Positions 40,270-53,215 of a stretch of DNA of 64,000 bases are shown here, piece by piece; positions within the stretch are counted from its first letter, which is position 1, and each line of letters starts with the position of its first letter. Source of the stretch: Pseudoscleropodium purum (Eukaryota > Streptophyta > Bryopsida > Hypnales > Brachytheciaceae). Where the stretch lies: NCBI GenBank assembly GCA_963969395.1, contig OZ017803.1:6882001-6946000 (forward strand), read 5' to 3'. The notes under the pieces are model-generated. The model was not told the origin of the DNA. It did not search any database and was given only the letters and a program-made list of their open reading frames with translations. The position numbers and the translations under genes are program-made.

Positions 40270-43200
40270 ATTTTTTCTTTTTTTCTTTTTTTCTTTTGAT
40301 ATTGTAGCATACACAACCAAAGATATGGCAAATTTCAATAAAATGGTAGTATTCCATATGCCATTTTCACACCTTGACATCTAAGAAAAATATACATTAC
40401 TAACATCTAAGTCACTTTTAGATTTCAGAAATTTATGACTAAGATAGATATTGGACTAAGCATTCTGAAAAATCTAAGACTAATCTAGATTTTAGATATC
40501 TAGGAGAGTTGTAGATTTCAAAAATCTAGTATTAGTATAGATCCCAGTACAAAAAAAACAATTCAGACTATGCGGATTGAATTGCCAAAAGTGCCGAATT
40601 AACAAAATGCCACCATTTTAACAAAATTTGCCATAGAATCATTATCCATCCCTTAAGTTAGTCTATTTGTTTTGTTAGTTATAGTGAGATCTTTTTGACT
40701 ACACATCCTCCATCGCTTTCTTTGTACCATCAAAAAGCTGTGAGTAAGGAGGAATGCACATGCTTTGTTTGTGACGTTTGGACCTTACAGTGTGAAAGTT
40801 ATTAAATTTTGAAGTTCTGATAAATTAAAAAATTACTTTTATTTTCATTTTATTATATTGTGGCAATAGCACATTGTACAATGGTGTAAACTAAATCCCT
40901 ATGCCATTCTATATTTTAACAAATAACTATATCCTTTCAACTTCAAATTGCAGTAAAAGAAAGGTTTCAAGCTAAGTAGACACTAAAATTGGAACATAAA
41001 AATCAGTCTCAATTTTTTTTCTCAACCAATCCCTTATTAAAAAATTTAGGAATTTCACTTTTAGAAAGAACTGTCCCCAATATTTGACTTTTCCATAGGA
41101 AAAGCATTTTAAGAAGGTCACTTGACTTTTCTAAAATTGGGTCAGTGTGTTTTATGCATCCCAATTCATCATTGGTAAGCCCATTTTAGCATCTCACCTT
41201 CGTGGCATTCTATTCCTCTTGCGGAAAAGAAATTATTGCTTGCAGTTGGTTGGCTTACTTTAACCCGAATTTTAGGAGGCTCCAACTTTTGTTTGTGATT
41301 TTATTCTTAAAGCTTTTTTTGTTGTTTTTTTAAACTTTTTTGAAACAAATTGATGGGCATCCTTTGTTTGATATTCCCAAGACAAAATTTTATTTACACA
41401 GTTGAAGGTTTTTTTTTTAACCAAACTAGTGTGATAAAGAAGGTCAACTCCGTTATTTGTTTACTTTAGAATTGTAGAATCTATACCTTCATCCCTGAAG
41501 GATAAAGGAGTGACCTTGGAAATCATCCTTTTTAATTACCATTTGAATCGTTGGCATAAAATATTGTAAAAATTAGCATTGGAAGTCAAATTACTATAGA
41601 AGACCTCCCTTTTTTACAACAAATTTTTAAAGATGAATAGTTGAATTTTTGTCCTACTTGAAGAATTCCTTGTCACCAATTGGACACCAAGTGTCGATGT
41701 CAACATTTAAGGATTAAATTACATTGTTTTTTTTGTTTTTTTTTGTTATCTTATCTTATGTTGAGATCGCAGTTGGGGGACATATAATTGAAGTTGTATG
41801 ACACTACTTGATATTCCAAATGTCTTCCAAGGAGATTTTAGGACTTTAGGTGTTACATTTTTAAAATGAATTTTTTTAATCATTTTTCAACTAACAATTA
41901 TATTATAATTTGATGTTTTAAAACCTAAATTTGGATGTAAATAATAACAAAGTACCAATTTAAACTTCTTGAAGAATGTTGTAACAAAGACTATAAAATT
42001 GATCTTGATGACAACTCTTCATGGTAAGCATATATGCCCTTAGAAGTGGAGCCTATAAGAGCTATAGAAAACCACATGTACAAGGCATACATAAAAAATT
42101 TGATTTTGTATGTAATCAATAATGTAGAAAGTTTTCACTATTTAGTGGTCTTTAGGATTTACATTCTTTATGACAAATTGAAATATGAGGAAATGCAATA
42201 CTATATAGAGTTTTCCAAAATACTAAAATTTGTATGGGAAGAAAAATAGTTGCTACTACATTTTCATTTACACTTTAACCGAGCCATTTGAGACATTGTT
42301 GAAACTAAAAAGTTTGCTTGAGGACCAGCGCATTTTCAAACTCCAAATAGTTGAATTCCTAAGCGTTCAACCATTGAACCATCCACTAGGTAGGTGATGA
42401 ATGTTGTGAAAAGTGCACCTCATCCAACTGATATTCATTGAAGAAGCTTTATGAAAAATTAAGTAATATATATATATATATGAATCAATACTCTACAAGT
42501 AAAAAATAATCCATTAGAAGGGTTTTCAACCCTCTAGAGGGCTGTAAGTTCCCAACAATTTTTAAATTGCGAGAACTACTTTGGAGAGGGCCATAGCAGC
42601 TCGATGATGTGGCTCAATGACCGCCACGTTTGGAAAAAGAAGTTCATAAAAGAAAAAAAAAAGTTCAACTTTTTTTTTCATTTCAAGAATGAAAATTTTA
42701 AATTTTTTTTTGAAACAACCATTCACTAGAATTGTGGGGGATGGAGAATTGTAGAGATCATCAGCTTGAAACAGCCCTCCTAATCTTCTAGAAATCCTCT
42801 AATGAATAATATAGAGTTTCAATCACTTATTATAAAAATTTCAAATGAATCTTATTATCTATAGGGCAAGCACTTAGGAGTTAAGATACTTCTACCTTTA
42901 GTAGGTCAAACAACCATGTGCTTATTGACAAAACTGCATGGGGAAGCTTTACATTGACAAAAGCTACTTGAAGAAAGTTTAAGTGAGACCTTTGGTGAAA
43001 AGTGAGCCATTGCTAATTTAGGGCCTATTGACAACAAAAAAAACTTTGGATTGGAGCCTAGAGAAATGGAGTATTTTGTGGAAGATAAATATGGTACCAA
43101 CGCAAAGTTCCAATCAAAGCATTGCATTTCTTTGAGCTCCAACCCAAAGTTTTTTAGTATGAACAAGTCCTGATTCATAGGGACAAACTTAAGCCTCTTG

Positions 43201-43620
43201 TAGAGTAGCTGCTTGTTTCTTATTGATGCTGGGGAAATTGATGAGGGCCAGTGAATGATTTCTCCTCTGCATGATTTTTTAATTTTTTAATTTTTTTTAA
43301 TTTTTTTAATTTTTTTTAACTGTCGCTGAAAATGCTCCGATTGAATATTTGTAGGCGTGCACAGAAATGAGTAGAATGGGGGCAGAATCTAAATGATTTC
43401 AGATAAAAGTCTGATGTCATATCACGTTTTTGTTTTTTTATATTTTTACTTCACATTGCAACAATGAAGGGATTCGATTATTCGAGGCATTTCCTTAACA
43501 TTCTTCAACCCACTATGGTACTGATGCTAGGGGTCCCTTTCAACTTTGTCTTCTTAAAACAAAGGTACATAAAACAAAGGTCCATAAGTAGACATACCCA
43601 TTACCAACCGGTAGCCTAAT
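38770..43620. other. AT-rich intergenic DNA
   Basis: No gene recognised in nearly 5 kb. It contains an (AT)n microsatellite at 40241-40269, a shorter one near 42466-42481, and a T/A-rich run at 43279-43320. Open frames of 60-90 codons (39668, 42034, 42906) have no family signature. Confidence 0.5.
40241..40269. repeat. (AT)n microsatellite
   Basis: An uninterrupted run of about 14 AT units. Confidence 0.95.
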
Positions 43621-43651
43621 ATCACTCAATTGTAGGATATTTTTTTATTTA

Positions 43652-43737
43652 AGAGTGAGAATCTATGATGATATTTCATGCCTTAACTTCACTTATTGTG
43701 AATTAAGGCATGTAATAATGTCATAGATTCTCACTCT
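43652..43737. repeat. 86-bp near-perfect hairpin
   Basis: The arm AGAGTGAGAATCTATGA...CATGCCTTAA pairs with TTAAGGCATG...TCATAGATTCTCACTCT across a loop of about 16 nt. Seventeen outer and ten inner pairs are perfect, with about four mismatches between. It could be a small MITE or a hairpin-RNA (miRNA-like) precursor; the sequence does not decide. Confidence 0.8.
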
Positions 43738-43822
43738 AGAATCAATGACAACCATACATATGGGTGGTATTAGGTTAGCGGTTGATTTTGGGTACGTTTA
43801 CCTTATTGGAGTTAGTCTTGTG

Positions 43823-44813
43823 TATAGTATCCACCAACAAGTTTACATTCAAATTTTTGAACTCCAAGTGCCAGTGAAAAAAAAGTGCAACTTTGAAAAA
43901 TCACATCTCCCAATTTACAGCTCCAACCTTCATGAAACTGCCACATGTTTATTTAGAAACAAGTAAACTACATTCTACGTGTCATTAAATTACATACAAA
44001 TTTGAGCATTATGTTTAAGAAAAATCAGATTGCATTAATTGTACTTCAAGTTGTGTTTGTAGTTCTTACACTGTGAAGACAACATCCATCCTTGAGCCAA
44101 CACACTTCAGATTTTTGTGATTTTGAGCTTCATATATGGATCTCTAGCAACCTTTCAACAGAAAACATACTTTGTTCAAGCAATGTGGTAGCTTGTGGAT
44201 ACATTGTGTGAGTGTTTTTGGTGAGTAGTTGCAATTCTAGTGGTCTTGTTTCTTGAGCTTGCAATTTTGCATAAATAGTAGAGTTGGAATGATTAATTGC
44301 TTCTTTAGGATTTTGGTGGGCATAATATCAACTGGAAGAAAAGAATTCACTCAAATTTGTAAGTGATGATGCTCCGATTCTCAATTCAAATGGTCTTGGA
44401 TAGCTAAACCTATGGAAGACTATGAAAGATACTATCCAAAAGGAAGAGCTACTACAAAACAAAGAAGAATTAGTCAACACCATTCAAAGGACATGGGAAG
44501 AGGTGTCTTTAGAGATGATTGAAATTCTCCTTACTAGCATGCCTCACCATATGAAGGCTATAATAAAAGCTAATGGTGGTAGCACTAGATGGTAGATAGT
44601 TTGTCAAAAATATTATATTATACATATAAATCTATAAGTTTTTTGTAAATGCCTAATATATTAGTAATGTATATTTCATTATCTCTCCAACGGACTTTGC
44701 GGTTTGTGATTTGGATCATTTTTGAGCAAATGGTGGCAATTTGAAATTGCAGATATGTGCCTTGTTTCTGCAGAATGACTGCTGTGAACGTAAACTTGTT
44801 GGTGGGTACTGTA
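43823..44813 (+). mobile_element. Decayed Tc1/mariner element with intact terminal repeats
   Basis: The left terminal repeat TAGTATCCACCAACAAGTTT at 43825 is inverse to the right end AAACTTGTTGGTGGGTACTG ending at 44811. TA lies on both sides. The ~0.99-kb element is shorter than a complete Tc1/mariner copy (usually ~1.2-1.6 kb). Confidence 0.85.
44343..44595 (+). pseudogene. Tc1/mariner transposase C-terminal remnant
   Basis: From about 44406 the plus strand reads LNLWKTMKDTIQKEE and ends in IKANGGSTRW then TAG, the characteristic tail of Tc1/mariner transposases (N-P-I-E-N-L-W followed by a C-terminal K-x-x-G-x-x-T). Just upstream, DDAPIL resembles the D-N-A-P block, but the sequence between the two blocks is compressed and contains stops. 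The N-terminal DNA-binding part is not recognisable. It is non-functional, with the two conserved blocks too close together. Confidence 0.8.
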
Positions 44814-45579
44814 CAGATGGTGAGCATGAGAGGAAAGGGGCATTTAATAGAGCACCGTCCATTCCAACTTCAAACATTCATTAGGAGTCTAAAAATATGA
44901 AAGGGACTTCGACTCAACTTTTACTAGTTTTTCAAGGATAATTGACTAACAATGTTTTGTAGTATGTAACTAAACCCCTTTGAAATCTGCAGTATCACTT
45001 GAATGGATGCTTTACGGATACTCCACATAAGTATGTGACAATATAATAGGGTAGGAAATCTAAAAAACTAAGGGGCCTAAGCATGGATGCTTATATGATG
45101 ACTCTTGGAGAGTATCTTGAATTGAACAGAATAAAAACAGAACCCAAGAACGCAAGAAACCACGAGGTCTCTCAATAGCAATGTTGGATGAGAGACGAAA
45201 TGGAAGGTGGCTACCCATCCGGTTTCAAAGGGATTCATTGAACCCCCGACTTCATAATCATCACAAATCATGGAAACCGGTGTACGAGAAGAAAATTTAC
45301 CACAAATTAACCGCTCAGGTTGATATATTTATATGTATATATGCGAGATGGGCAATCCCACGTCGCATAGAATGGACTGCAGTGACGACCAAACCACCAA
45401 ATGACAGGTTAATCTTCAGGTCTACAACACCGCGACTTACTAATTTAGAATCCCAAATCCTCAAGCACATGCTAAGCTGCAACATCGATGGAAGTGAGAG
45501 GAACACAAGGAGAGACTAAGATCAGAGAAACCCAGACTCAGAATGCTTCTAACATTTATGGACGCTCCAGAGCAATTTG
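44814..45579. other. Short intergenic stretch before the CGEP stop codon
   Basis: AT-rich to 45.1 kb, then more complex; the latter part is probably the CGEP 3'UTR. A 112-codon plus frame (45181-45519) has no recognised content. Confidence 0.4.
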
Positions 45580-48500
45580 TTATAGAGATGACGTCAAAGG
45601 CCCGAATGCACATGTCAACGTTCTCGCAGCCGGAGCGCATTCAGGTGCACTCCCTCCTCCTGAAGCTCCTGGAGAGCTAACCACTGGGTCGGCCTCTGTC
45701 GGAGAGCTTGGACCTGAAGTGCTTCCAACAGCGTTCACACAATGCGTTTGTAGCCAGCGGTCCATTTCCCACAAGCAGTGCATCACACTCTCCCGGCCCT
45801 GATAACCGTGGCTCTCCAGTGGCAGAAGAACAAGCCTCGTGAGCGCCCCATGCCCTTTCAAAGCACTGAAGAACCGCTCCGACTGGAAGTGACAAAAAGA
45901 AGTGTCAGCTCAGCATCCATTCGATATCTTTTTCGCCCATTTTCTAACTTTTACGTGCAGTCTCTCTCTACCGGCATACACAAGCTATGAAATATTAACA
46001 ATTAAGTAGCAAGAGTTCTGAAGTGTACCTGCATAGTCATTGTTCCAGCGTTATTATCTTCGTCACCATGTATTAGAAGGATGGGTTTTTTAACGCGATC
46101 TGCATACATATATGGGCTCATGTCTATGTAGGTCTTCTGCGCTTCCCAGAGTGTTCTCTCTTCTGCCTGTCAAAATAAGACAGTGCAGTTGCTCAAATAT
46201 GAGTTCGACTCAGACCTCACCAACGAATCAATAAGATTCAACAAATCAAGTGGGACGAACCCGGAACTAAAAAGCAACAACACGGACGAAGAGTTTACTA
46301 ACAAACCTGAAAGCCGAAAGGTGTTAGAGTTCGGTTGTAAGCTCCAGATCGAGCTATTCCGCATGAAAATAAGTCGGAGGCATGAATCAGGAGATTGGCA
46401 GTCATGAAGGCTCCATAAGAATGTCCTCCCACCGCTATTTTGCTGCGGTCCGCAACCTACCCAACATATAGCAAGAGATAAATAACCGTCAGGAAAGGAG
46501 TATCTATATAAAGATATTGAGGACAAAGTTGTGTAAGCATTGCAAAGATCAGCCGTTTTACACGCCTTCAAACGAATAAGCAGACTTTTCACAAGTAGTC
46601 GGAACCTACCCCTCGCTTGATTACTTCATCCACTGCAGCTTGTGCACTTGCTACCAGTTGCTCAACATACCTGAGCAAGAATGTAACACAAGATGATTTC
46701 ATCCATGCAAACATTCAGTTTTGGTACGAATATCCTGAACTGAATAATCCAGGAGCAACTAAACCCCTTTCTTGGAAAAAAAACATCTCACTTTGGATAC
46801 AAGATATAACAGTCTCGCCAATGACATACTACGCAATAAAATGAGCCTGAACGTGTGTTAATCAAACCTTTCATTAGGTTCCTCGTCACCTTCGCCAATA
46901 ATTGGCATGGTTGGCCCATCAAGAATTGCAAACCTGCACAACACATATATTCTCAGCCACCATTGAAATACTACATCAGATTTAATTATCTCATTTGAGA
47001 ACAAAACTGCATTAAAAGTCGTTTCTTGACTAACTAGGATTCGAGTATCAAGATACGAGGGTGCAAAGCTGAGCACACACGTAACCCTTGCTATTGATCG
47101 CAGAAATACTACTTAAATGTATAATTGAATACGATACTTGAAAGGCACATAACCATAACCTCTAAATTATATTTGACGATTCCTCACCCTCTAGCCAACC
47201 ATAAAAGCGGAGAAGTGGACCCTATGCCGGCAAAAGCGAATGGAGAACCCCTCATTTGGCTCGCATTATCTTTGCTTTTGAACTCTCGAGGATAGGCCCA
47301 CATTAGAGTCGGAACTGGTCCGTTTTTAGCCGGATCATAACCAGGTGGTGTGTACAAAGTTGCAGTCAGCTGGACACCATCCGGTCTTGCATACCGTATT
47401 ATCTCCTTCTTTAGATCCTTTAACTGGGGATAAGGGTGAGGAAAATTGGTGATTTGTGTCTCCCTTTTCTCGGGCCAACATACAATGTAGTACTGCGGGG
47501 GCTCCGTTTGAGACTCTCTTGAGATGACAATTTTGAGACTGTCAAGTGTCAGATCTTGATCCCCTTTCGGAGCCATTAAAACAGCCATGTTTTCGTAATA
47601 CTTCTCTTTCACGCTCTGCCAGATACGTTCCTTCTCTCCTGTCTCTCTGCATTGAATGCATGTTAGATTTTCAATGCAGGTAGGTCACTTCAGTGTAGGC
47701 GCCGAAATTGAAGGAAAAAGGCGCCGCTGACACAAAAACAGTAGCTGATTTCATATTGCAAATAACTGATTCTATATAGCAATTGGTTAAGCTTTAAAAA
47801 AAGAACATCGCTAGGGTAATCAAGATTTAATAAGATATGCAATTCTTGGACTCACTAAGAAGAGTAACACAGAGCTACCAAGCATGGTTATGAATATGAT
47901 AACGTGAATGGAAATTGATAAGGAGATCCTTACATGTCAAGGAGGTCCAAGAATGGAATGTTTCCAGCAGGAGTTGCACCATAGCCATCCAGTAGTAAAC
48001 ACTTCTTGCCAACCGAGTTCCTAAATTGAGCTACCACGTATGTTCCTAAACTTGACTGGCGCTTGACTGGCGAGCCAGGGTCTCCATAAACATCCTCAGA
48101 AGATCGTTCAAACAATATACGTTTTCGCTGCTCTGGGTTGCCAGGACTGACAATCCAAGTGCGAGTCTTTCGAGTTTTGTACCAATAATCGTAGAGCAAC
48201 GCGAGATTTTCATCACCCCAATAAATGCCTCTGTACAGGTGAACCTCGCCATAAGGTATAACAGTTAGAATGAGGGGATCATCTTATACAAAAGAATCAG
48301 TAAAAAACATATCTCAAAGGCCGTGAATCCTATGCAGAGATGAAACAAACTCAAACTAAAGACTAGTATATGCATACATAAACAGAGCAAAAACCTGCAT
48401 ACCACCGATTAATCTCGCAACACTGAAGATTGAGCATGAAAACATTTCTTTTAAATCGCAGAAATTTCCCGTTATAAAGAATACTAACCCTAATGACGAA

Positions 48501-51500
48501 CTCCTCACGAAACCATGTATCACCTGAGAGATCTTGCGCTAAAATAATATCGAACAATTCAAACAATCTATCACAAATTAAAGTCTTTTACCCTCCCGTA
48601 TATTGCTTAACAAGTGACACAACAATCCAGTGAATGCAACACATGAGGATATACAATCGTGTAAGATATTGCTAGTGTGTCGAGGAAACCTACTGGAAAC
48701 GAAGATCTGTTCCTGCAACCACTTGAGGTGAACCACCTTCAGCCGGCTCAGTGTACACAACATCTCGAGGTGACACTTCATTTTTGGGGTCACCGCCGTC
48801 TTGTGCTTCCACCCTGGTTACAAGATCATTTTGTTAGACAAAACATGCATCCAAAAATGCCTGTATGCAGAATTTGTCCCAGATCTTCCATAAGCATAGA
48901 ATCCTCAACTCCCATCACAACTTGAAAGAGGGATTATAATGTCAATGACATCGACATAATTAGCCACTGACCAAGCAGGGTACAATTATGCGACGAAGTG
49001 ATTATCGCCTTACCAATATAGAGAGGCTGACTTATCACTTCGCCAATTTACTGAGCGACGGCCCTTCCTTGCACTATCGAAAGAGATTGGAATGTCCTCA
49101 GCAAGTGGCAAGTCACATATTTCTTTTACAATCTCCCCATTGGGCCGCCACACCTGAACCTTTTTAGGAAATCTACCGCTGGTTACAATGAAAGAATATG
49201 GCCGATGTAGATTTTGAACGATAAGAAAATGACCATCAGGAGAAGCATCGACATCTAAATACAAAGCTGGCGGTCCAATTCGATGTGCTTGTCCGTCCAG
49301 GGAGACGATTACTACATGCGATGTTGCATAATACTCGAACAAATTCTCATCATGAGAATCCTTCAGCAAATCCTGGTATGTTCGATTCTGCATTACTGCC
49401 TTAGCTTCATTTGATTGAATCTTTGGGCCCGCCGGGGTTAAGGGCTTCTTCGGAGGTGCACCACGAACTGGAGGGACTGTGCATGCCACAAGACTCGTAT
49501 CGTCTATCCAGGAAAATCTGCAAGTAAGGCAAATGTAGAATAGTTTACAGTCGATTTCAATTATTCGTTATCAGCGACGAAATTAAATTCTGAAGGAGGA
49601 AGAAAAAGATGGAGAAAGAGAACACAAAGATGTCAACGGATTCTAACTGTTCAAGGATGGTGTTGAGCGCATATTCTGGGGCACCAAGGAGCTGCCTCGC
49701 CTTTCCGGTTTCAACGTCCGCAACCCATAGACCAGGCAACGTCGAAGGACCGTCGCCCTGTAGTAGCCAGTGCAAGGGAGGGACTTTCAGTTCATGAGCG
49801 TTCCTTGAGAATCAAGCAGAGCTTATTAAGTGTGAATCAAACCCATAAATGGGTCGCAGCTAAACACCACGTAAGAAATTCGAACTGAATCTGATATATC
49901 TAGTGCTGAGGACAAACCTAAGAGGATGGTAGAATCGGTCTTAAAATAAGTTCAAATCTCAAAACCAAAATTTTCTGACGAAAAATTATTATTGTGGATT
50001 TCAAATTTTAAGTATTTTCATCGCAAAAATCTTTGAACTTCAAATAAATATTCGATTATGGAAATCCAATCCTGCATTCCAATTACAGATACTCGGCGAT
50101 TCGACCTTCTTGTTGCAGCCTAGGTGGCTAAAGGACCTTAATATAAGCGAACAGCAGTAGTAAGCAAGACAACATTTCGTACCTGATCCGGCTCTCGGAC
50201 ACAGAACGCAAAATGGTTGCCATCTGGTGACCTTCAGCAAACACAGTTCATCATTAGAAGGTGATTAAAGAGGAGAAGAAATAAACTTGTGAGTGGATAC
50301 GATACCCACTTCTAAGCAGAAACTAAAGGAATGAAATGGAACTGCACTAGCAGAGCATGTCCGGTAACCTCACCAGCAACAGTAATTGATTCTGGACCCT
50401 TCTGGAACTCCAGTCATGATAAGCTCCTCGCCTAGGGTATTGCTATCAAGAACCTTGTGTATGTTGATGCCTGTATAGAATGACCTGCATAAGAGCTTTG
50501 TCCCACAGACATCAAGAAACGAGACAACGAAGAGATTCAAGCTCAAAGAGAAAACTATCTTCAGCTAAATCATAGCTCTGGGAAAGTAAGGAAAGGGCAA
50601 TATCGATGCTGACAGCTTTGCCAAAATTAAACGAAGAAATACACTTACATCCGGCTCCTCATATTGTATTCGGGATCGATGCGCATCCCAGCCAGCTTTA
50701 ACTCTGGCCTTGCAATATCCGACAGCGGTGGTAACGACCGTCGCTGCATATACAGAATGTGCTTTTTGGTCGGAGAAAAAGAAAGGCTCGGATTTGGAGG
50801 TGCATCAACAATTACCCTGATGTCTTCTGATGGAATCTGATACCCATTCTCTGCTCCTTGTACTAAACAAACATGAGACAAAATTTCAGCATTGAAGTAG
50901 GATGGTGCGCGGACTCCACGTGCATTCTTAGAGGAATAAGTATATAATCGAAAAGAGAACCAAGTTCACAATTTTAAACCAAAACAAGAAATAGTGAAAC
51001 AAGATGAGAAAAATGTCATTGATCCTCCCAAATGTTGAGAAACAGTAGAAAAACATGAAACGCGCTTCTCACAGATAAAAACTTCCACACTAAAACAGAT
51101 CCTAATTGACGTACATGTAAATGAGCTAAAATGCACAATGAGCTAAAATTAACTGTAGAAATGCATATGTCCAAAGACACAAGGTATCCATGATGACGAA
51201 AATGCAAAAAATCTTCATCAGCTAACTGTCAGTGCACGAAATTAATAATGATCCACAGAGTACTCCCTATTTGCAGCATCTCATACCCGATCCACTTAAG
51301 ATGCCTGAATGAGATCTGCGCAATGGCATCATTCTCTCTTTTTTTCCTTTTCTTTTTCCGCTTCTTCGATTTCTTTTCTGCCTCATTTTTTGCACTCACA
51401 CTCACATGCATGATGACACGATTTCTTCGTTGATAAATCTACTCTTCACTAACCGGTCGAATCTGCAGAATTGGCGAATCCAACTGATTTGATTCCATAC

Positions 51501-52453
51501 GGACACGAATATAAATGAAAAGGAATATCGACACGTTTTCTCTATGACACAAATTCCTCTGGATTGTTTACTCTCGTAAGGGCATTACGGATGCTACCAA
51601 AAATAGAAAGTAGCAAAAAAAGGTGTATGCACTACACCGTGTGTAAACCCTCACCTGTGGTTGAATTTTCAACAAATTACAGCCAATCTATGGCTAGACT
51701 CAACTGGGAACGAACTCAACGATGCGTACACTTTCAACACTTCGAAGTGCCTTGATGTCTCTTAAGAAAAATCTGATACGCTAGAGAGGCCATCCGAATT
51801 CAAACTGTACGTCTGGCTTCCATTACAGGGGCGATTAAAAAGTTGAAATCAGGCCAGAAGTAGCCTGTGATCCTATTTCGTATAAATTTTAGAAGTAAAA
51901 TCCACTTGCTGGTTCTATTAGGGCAGGCAAGAAGAACTCTAGATGCTGTACATTGTCAATAAAGGCAATGCTCATACAGCCCTATTGCAAATCCGTCCCT
52001 ATCAGTAATTCATTCGGCTACAAAAAATAAGAAAGCTGACCTAAAAGCGAATCAATGTCTATCGTTTCAAACAAATTGATCCAGCATACACGTTGTGGAC
52101 TTCGTCACTCCAATTTCTGATGTTCTTCACACACTCTTCGCTTGTACAAAGATTCCCCATGGCAATAGAATTTTCGAAAAGAGTTACGGCGAATCAACAA
52201 AGCAATGCCCGCTGGACGACAACATACACATTGAAACACGTGCACTCACGCAGCAAGAATTGCATAGATCACTCCAACCTTATATACTAATACTCAACAT
52301 AGAAAAAAAATTCTAATTAAAATGTCTGCAACAATTTCGATGAGAAATAAATACGCACTGTTTGCATGGTTCGTTCCGCCTGTAGCAACTCCTGTTGCAG
52401 ACTCCATCCTTGCTACAGGAGCCAGATGCTGCACAGAGTGAATTCCCATCACT
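45580..52453 (-). CDS. CGEP: Glutamyl endopeptidase, chloroplast type (CGEP, peptidase family S9D)
   Basis: A prolyl-oligopeptidase-like serine peptidase that in Arabidopsis degrades stromal proteins after Glu. Exons in reading order: 52453-52359, 50862-50649, 50484-50374, 50231-50183, ~49803-49648, 49517-49014, 48813-48694, 48230-47934, 47646-47188, 46933-46868, 46670-46610, 46456-46307, 46166-46029, 45882-45580. All other junctions are GT-AG with matching phase; total ~905 codons against ~960 in Arabidopsis. The N-terminal beta-propeller includes IVDAPPNPSLSFSP. The C-terminal hydrolase has nucleophile GHSYGAF (Ser near 46420), Asp in HGDEDNNAG, and His in ESHGY. The junction 50183/49803 does not preserve frame. 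The first ATG of the coding exon (52449) gives a short N-terminus without an obvious transit peptide. The Ala/Pro/Ser-rich tail differs from the Arabidopsis one. Confidence 0.93.
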
Positions 52454-53032
52454 CTGCTTCCAAACAAGCAAAACTCTTATGCTTCAATCCAAGATCGAAC
52501 ACCTCAAGTCGACCCTGCGTATTCTGTCCAAAAAAACCCACATCAAACGGTCAATTCAAATTAAAAACAGCGCTCCTTCTATCAACTCCCGACTCCAAAC
52601 CGCGCAAAATTGATTCGGTGGAAAACAAAAATCTTAAACAGAAATGCGAACAAGAGCAATCACCTAAAACACAACAAAGAAAAGCTCTTCTCCCTCAACC
52701 GCTGGCATCTCAGCAATTCAGGTGCTACAAGAGTGATTTTCCATCGCTTCTTCAATGTCAAAAGATCAAAACTTCTAGGCTCAAATCTCAAGAAACAAAG
52801 AAACTCGCTTACAAACGACGCCCAAACCTCCAAAATGCGTGTCACAATAAAACTCTGAAACTTCTTCTCTAAATCGTTACACCAAACCACAAGCCTCACA
52901 TTCCACGCAACCGAAAATCACACTCATTCCAGCAAATTCCACAAACCCGCGATCCTTATCCGATCGCATCAACAACAGATTCTCACACGAATCGAAACCC
53001 GAGTAAAATTCGATCCAGATTTCTTCACGCAC

Positions 53033-53215
53033 CTGAATTTCTTCCCAACGCGTCTGGACGTCTCAGAGATTCCTGCACCCACAAGAGATGATCCCTTCTT
53101 CGTCTCCTCCAACAAGCCTTTGTCGACGAAACGCTTGCTTAGCTGCTCTTCACCTATGTCGACACGACGGGAGTTTTATCCGACGAACGAAGATGAGGTA
53201 GGGAGTTGCGAGGAA
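53033..53215 (-). other. Probable 5' exon of the CGEP transcript
   Basis: GC-richer stretch ending in a good donor, AAATTCAG|GTGCGT (53033). Spliced to the acceptor GGAAGCAG at 52454 it joins the CGEP frame, and the frame is open for about 48 codons upstream of the first ATG, but no ATG lies in it. Either it is 5'UTR, or translation starts at a non-AUG codon, or a further upstream exon supplies the start. The right-hand limit (transcription start) is a guess. Confidence 0.5.

Noticed and set aside
42906..43178. 90-codon minus ORF considered as a retroelement fragment
   Set aside because: No reverse transcriptase, integrase or gag motif could be found.
45345..45375. GATGGGCAATCCCACGTCGC, resembling sequence near some plant LTRs
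   Set aside because: No matching second LTR, primer-binding site or polyprotein nearby.
52366..52899. 168-codon plus ORF and 79-codon minus ORF in the CGEP 5' region
   Set aside because: The plus ORF is antisense to CGEP exon 1 and then runs into intron; the minus one shows no domain.
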